From Lophius americanus (taxonomy: Eukaryota; Chordata; Actinopteri; Lophiiformes; Lophiidae), in contig JBBDHG010000051.1 in the NCBI GenBank assembly GCA_037951165.1, positions 1,150,001 to 1,214,000 of the forward strand: DNA of 64,000 nucleotides. Direction: 5' to 3'. A model generated the notes under the pieces. The model did not search any database and was not told the DNA's origin. It saw only the letters and a list, made by a program, of their open reading frames with translations. Below, piece after piece: positions 59,151 to 64,000 of this stretch. The position numbers and the translations under genes were made by a program. Each line of letters begins with the position of its first letter. Position 1 is the first letter of the stretch.

Positions 59151-61004
59151 GTCTCTGGCGTCACAGAGGCCAGAGCCCTAATTGCTCCAGTAATGAAATC
59201 GAAGGCAAAACTTGCTTTTGACAAGTAACCATTGTAACAGAATTTCCTTCATACTAAATGCACAAATACCTATTTGCTTCTTTAATGCTGATAACAACAC
59301 ATCCACAAGATGGGCATATAGAGTATAGGGGGATTTTGATAATTAATTAAATGAAGCTAAAGAATGTTGGTAGCTGTGGTCTGTGAGGCCATTGATTACA
59401 CTGGCAAATAGGGATGGAGAGGAGCTTTAAACTTTTTTCTTCTTTGTTCTGTCTGTGGACATTTGTTACGTCTTCCTTGGATTATGGCTACACTGCCCCT
59501 GATGATCTTGGGTGGTATGTTCAATTTCATCCTTATCGATCCAATTTACAAACATCTTCATCAGGACTATAAGTTAATCTTTTGTGGCAATGCTCATTGT
59601 CATAGTTTAGTTTTTTTGGTATCCACCACAGTAGACTATCTTTGTTTATAAAAAGAGCGCAAACTGAAATTTGGTTAAACTAATCCAGCCTTTAGATACC
59701 GGCAAGAAAAGCTTGCTGTTTTTAGACCAGGAAGGTTTTGGCTCAACTCTAGGACAAGTATTACTGGCTAAGAGTCCATTCTTAAGCTGTAGAAACACAA
59801 AGAACAGGTTCCAAATTACACTCCAAACCAGCCTTGGTCCTCTTATCAATGGAAAAGGGGTAAGAGAGACCCCGTCAACCGAGAACTAAGTGACTGGGTG
59901 TTTGAGTATATTTCTTGCATTTTGTGTCTGTGTACAAGCCAACAGAAATAAATCTTATTCCATGTGTGACGCAGAATCCCCATCAACCATCGGCTGTTAT
60001 CATCAGTCTGTCATTCTATAATGCTCTGTTAGCTTTTGGACTCAGTCATGCATCGTCTGGCAAACTTCTCACTGCGCCCAGATCTGTTGCCTCACATTAT
60101 ATCTACACACATAATCACTCTCAACTTCCGAAGTTCAACTAAAGGTAATTGAGTGGTTGTTTATTCTTGGCACTTTGGTTGTTATTCAGCGGGATAACAG
60201 GGGAGAAGAAAGCAGGAAAGAGGAATATCACAGTAACCTAGACCTTTTGCCCCATTAATGTGTTGTCTTATATATGATTTGTCAAGGTAAGTCCCTGACA
60301 GATCTCGCTGCCTAATAAGGACAAAGGAGCATACAACAGGAAACCCATTAGAAAAATCTACGTCTGTACTCTTAGCTCATTTATCCATTGCTCCGGTATT
60401 ATTTCTCAGTCTTCAAACCTTTTTTTTTGGTAACTTTTAGTCGGTTTTTGGAGGCTCTTGGCTCCTACCCAAGAGCTCCCAGAGCTGGAAAGAAGAGCGC
60501 AGAGTTCATTATGCCCACATTCCAATCAAAGCAGCAGAGACATCAGTGAGATCCTAAATTAGATCCTGTGTGACTTTACATCTATAACAGCTCACTTGAT
60601 GACCCCCCCCCATCAAGATGCTGCAAGTACACAAAGGGGAAATGGCGCTAAGATGGTTTCACATGCCTCTCAATATTTCTGACTTTCATCCTACTGTGAA
60701 CTTGAAAGTTCTTTCAACTTGAAAGTTGCGTTATGGACTCGTCGATCCTCCACTGGGGTGGGGAGGTAACGTCTTTAACCATTTCAAAGTCAAGCTGGTT
60801 GTTGGGCACTGCCACACAGGAATGTAGCTTAGCAGGGCCCGGCTATCATGGGAGATGATCCTCCTTTTGTGAAACTTCACAATCTTAAGCTGCATTAACT
60901 AATTCAACTTCTTCTTCATCATCGGTTTGTAGAGGCTAAGTGTTTCTTCATTGTCTTTTTGCCACTTCCAACTCAGGATGTAGAAACACTTCTCTAGAGC
61001 ATGT
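59151..61004. other. Non-coding stretch
   Basis: Contains a short stem near 60450-60482 (ggaggctcttgg pairing with cccaagagctcc). No gene or repeat family is recognised. Confidence 0.45.
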
Positions 61005-61197
61005 GTTCAGTTTGTCCATTCTAGGAAACTGTTCAAACATATTGGCGCACCAAGGAGGACTCTGTGGAAAGCCGGCCCTTATAGATATAAATTAATATAA
61101 ATATATCATTCAGTTAATTATACACTAATAAAAAAGTAGTTATTAAAGTTATTTTCAATATATTAAAGTAGAAATGAGTGAGTTTTACACACTGTAA
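61005..61197 (-). repeat. Teleost dispersed element, AAAGGTTCAG family, distal part
   Basis: The words ttcagtttgtccattctagg, attggcgcaccaaggaggac, agatataaa, ttatacactaataaaa and 'tttacacactgtaaa' match the order in the copy at 13241-13429, same orientation. Confidence 0.7.
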
Positions 61198-62479
61198 ATT
61201 TTGAAGTTGTGTCGGTGAAGGAAAAACCCTTTAGTAATCATAATGATTGTAATCTCAGAACTTTAAGTCACATGAATCTACCTGTCACCGGACTATCTTT
61301 GACATACCTAATGAGGAATAGTTTGTCCACAACTGCTCAAAAACTGTTGGACAGATTTCAGCCAAATATCAATTTAGTGGGCACTTGTGTCCTTGGACAC
61401 AAACTTTCTAGTTTTTCATGTTCAGTAAACAGTAAAATGTCGTCGATTCTTGTATTACACCACTCCTGCAGAACTTAAGATGCCTTCCTGCTGCTAGTTC
61501 TTACTCAATTTTACTCCATCTAAAACTGTAATCTAATTTTCTCCCCTTTCCTACCTGACTTTCATCGAGTTGGCCGACATCTGCTCCAATCTTTATAGAG
61601 GTGTCATTGAAATTCAGTACAGACACCAGTGCCTTGAAAGCACAAGGAGAAGTGGAGGAACGCTCTGCACCACACGCAGACACCACCGGACAAAAAATAA
61701 ATACAAAGACGTTCAGGCGTTCACATACAAATATGTGACTAAATAATTAGCATATGTTTACATTTGCACATAAACGTCTTGAAATTTTGTGTTCCAGTGG
61801 GTTTTGATTATTAATTAGCTATGGCATTAATAGCCTTTAGGTAAGTAAAATCGACCAAATATGTTGTTTTAAGTTATTTTGAATCTATCGTTTGTTGCTT
61901 CTGCGTGGCACCCAAAGAGCTTGTAGCTTGTTTCCCTGGGATGCAGGGATGTGTTCTGAGCTCTGTCCAACTTTCTACTGCATTGTAAGAATCAATAGGC
62001 TAAGGTCAAAGCTCTGAACCAAGTGGCTGCAGACATTAAGGTTCCACAACATAAATTCTTCCCTCTAAAAGTAGAAGATCATGTAGGAGCTCCAGAAACG
62101 ATACCCAGTATTTAGCCTGGAGTAGGTTTGTCTTCTCGCACAGTAATTGTTCAAAAAGGCTATTAAAATAAATTGAAAAACATAAACACCAACGTAATCT
62201 CTTTAAAATTATCTTTGTGCATCTGACATTAACTGTCGGATCTTCAAGCAGGACTCGTTAATAGAAGCTAGCCTGATATAAGGAGAATGTTTGGTCATCT
62301 GTTTCTAAAGTCATGTAGTAAAAGTAAGTCCACCTCTGAATGACTCTAAATTGATGTGGATCAATTTTTGGTGGTGACCTAGTCAAAGTCTAGTCCTGAA
62401 CCTCATTTAGAAGCTGTGGTACAATTTGAAAAGACCAGTTCGTGCTCACAAGCGCTCAAATATGAAACTCTAATTAGAA
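61198..62479. other. Non-coding stretch
   Basis: The piece 61325-61395 (caaaaactgttggacagatt, tcagccaaat) may be a scrap of the repeat type at 32600-33210. Nothing else is recognised. Confidence 0.35.
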
Positions 62480-62690
62480 TCGTCTTCTTCTTTTGGCTAT
62501 CCTATTCGGGGTTGGCACAGCGGATGAGTTTCCTTCCGTAGTTGCAGCTGACACCTTAGTGGCTAACAGTAGCAGAGACAGCATTTGTCAACCTGGGTCC
62601 GACCGGTCCAGTTTGGAAATCAATGTTCCATATATTGATTTGGCATAGGCACAACCCTCCCTATTTATCTGGTCTGGGGACTCGGGATTT
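62480..62690 (-). mobile_element. RTE-type LINE 3' end, internally deleted
   Basis: The words cgtcttcttcttttggctat, ttcggggttggcacagcgga, gatttggcataggcac, aaccctccctatttatctgg, tctggggactcggg follow the end of an abundant fish LINE read from its 3' end, as I recall it (cttcttttggctgctccc...caaccctccccatttatccgggcttggga). No protein part remains. Clade by recall only. Confidence 0.6.
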
Positions 62691-63712
62691 GTGACCCCTT
62701 CATAGAATCTAAATCTTAAAAACTGCAAAACTTTACTTTAACGGTTAGTGCTCAGGACTAATTCTAAATCATCTTTCATACACTGTTTGAAAAGTTGGTA
62801 TGTTGCAGGTCAACTTCCGGTACTATTGAAGGCAATGGATTCTGCCGACAAGGCCTGTTGACCTGCCCCTCCTTGTGCAGATCTAAGGCACACCTAGTAG
62901 AACAGAAATGTCTCTGCTGTGTGTGTGTGTGTGTGTGTGTGCGTGTGTGTGTGTATACGTTTTTCTCAAAGCCTGAGCTGTCTGGTGTGGGTCAGGCTGG
63001 AGTTAAAAGTGTGAAAGAGAAAAGAGGAGGTAAGCTATTTCATCACCACACTGAGAGTGGAGGCATCACAAACAGGCTGACCTTGAGCCGATTCTTACTC
63101 TGACTTTGACAGGAAGTAAGCAGGGAAAGGTTGCAATAAAAGCCCCGCAGTATAAAGATTTTTTTTTTTATCATGCTGTTGTTACCACAACACTTTAGAG
63201 GACTATGTTTTGAACTATGAAAGCGTCCGATTTGTGCGTACATACGGTTTAATATTGTTATTATTTGTGATGCAAACACATAAAGCAGCTTTTTATTCAG
63301 CTGTCCAGATATAGAAGTCGCTAAAGGGGATGAAGGAATGCTTTTTCATTGAATGTCTTTAGTAATTTAAGTGTTTTTTTTTTTTATTTTACTCCGTAAA
63401 CAGACACATTCTTTATTTATTACTGCATGACAAGTAAATTCCTTCTATTCTCTTTAAATGTTTAAAACCCATTTATATGAACACGGCCTTTCTTTAATAA
63501 AAAAAGATTCCTAGTTCTGAATAAATAAAACTCATATCTATTCATCGCCATGGCTGAGCTGCTCCGCATTTTTTATATCTGACCTTTTACTGTATTTATG
63601 TATACAGACACGTACTGTACACTCCCAGCTCATACCTACCATCGGCTTAATAGCTGAGGCTCGTAATTGAAACACCTTTATGAAACCGACTACATTTTGG
63701 ACATATTGTGCT
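62691..63712. other. Non-coding stretch
   Basis: Holds a TG microsatellite at 62918-62955 and T-rich runs near 63160 and 63377; no gene supported. Confidence 0.45.
62918..62955. repeat. (TG)n microsatellite
   Basis: Nearly pure GT run with a GCGT interruption at 62941. Confidence 0.9.
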
Positions 63713-63925
63713 AAAGGTGCAGTCTGTAAAATTCAGTGGTATTTAGCATTGAAGTTCCAGATTTCAACTTCAGCTCATTCTCCCTATCCAAGAATCTATG
63801 GTGGTCTTAGAGTGTCAAAATTATGTCACGGTTTAGGACTTCATCCAGTGTCCTGTCATGTGATGAGGTTCCTTTAGATGGATAGATTTAGAAATTGTAT
63901 TTAGTTCATTCATCCATTATGTAAA
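63713..63925 (+). repeat. Teleost dispersed element, AAAGGTTCAG family, proximal part
   Basis: Begins aaaggtgcagtctgtaaaat, continues cattgaagttccagatttca, ctatggtggtcttagagtgt, caaaattatgtca and gatgaggttcctttagatgg. It shares landmarks with the copies at 11901 and 50728. Confidence 0.7.
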
Positions 63926-64000
63926 ATCTGCATTGTGGTAATGTTGACTGTATTATTGGGAGCATATTGTGCACTTGGTCTACTTACCCGGAAAGCGACG
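63926..64000. other. Window edge, nothing recognised
   Basis: Short AT-rich end of the window. Confidence 0.4.

Noticed and set aside
60700..60730. Repeated word aacttgaaagtt with partial symmetry
   Set aside because: Only two short copies; not distinguishable from chance.

Overview
The window looks like a gene-poor stretch of a teleost fish genome, either intergenic or inside a large intron. It is AT-rich, densely interspersed with short degenerate mobile-element relics, and has long (CA)n and (TG)n tracts. Several relics match repeat types I know from fish genomes: tRNA-derived SINEs, Tc1-like transposon ends, an L2-clade LINE with a broken reverse transcriptase, and LINE 3' ends whose last codons encode a GRRPRGRPR-type tail followed by GGATAAG and GATGG repeats. 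A ray-finned, probably percomorph, fish is the best guess; the species cannot be read from this sequence. Family assignments rest on recall of fish repeat consensus sequences, not on a database search.

No protein-coding gene, complete exon or functional RNA gene could be supported. The open frames are short (longest about 190 codons), lack convincing splice context, and mostly overlap simple repeats or mobile-element relics. The only protein-like signals are retroelement or transposase remnants: an L2 reverse transcriptase at 16750-17305, LINE C-termini at 14892-15375, 20038-20330 and 22505-22748, a Tc1-like transposase start near 46100, and a tentative DNA-binding-domain remnant near 18340-18540.

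Layout. 1-1043: two small DNA transposons (346-476 and 529-1043) with inverted ends. 2602-3675: about four copies of a 230-245 bp tandem unit grading into a TAG-rich tract. 7060-9735: a duplicated module, each copy a degenerate minisatellite plus a shared flank, one copy about 0.9 kb longer. 11.9-22.8 kb: the densest mobile-element zone. 22.8-32 kb: mostly unique sequence with one good tRNA-derived SINE (27559-27910) and a cluster of fold-back structures (30029-30229). 32.1-37.6 kb: another SINE, a teleost dispersed repeat carrying an internal 41-bp tandem repeat, and a degenerate tandem array. 37.6-44.2 kb: mostly unique, with one fold-back element at 41525-42027. 44.2-47.5 kb: a long CA tract, a 65-bp direct repeat and two Tc1-like relics. 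47.5-64 kb: unique sequence with minisatellites, a tRNA-Gly-like pseudogene, SINE and LINE fragments, and several copies of one abundant teleost element that starts AAAGGTTCAGTGTGTA.

Several unique stretches have balanced composition and no repeat signature. They are listed as possible conserved non-coding elements with low confidence, because only an alignment could decide. I found no convincing new biological system; the most unusual structures are tandem arrays, fold-backs and the duplicated minisatellite module.
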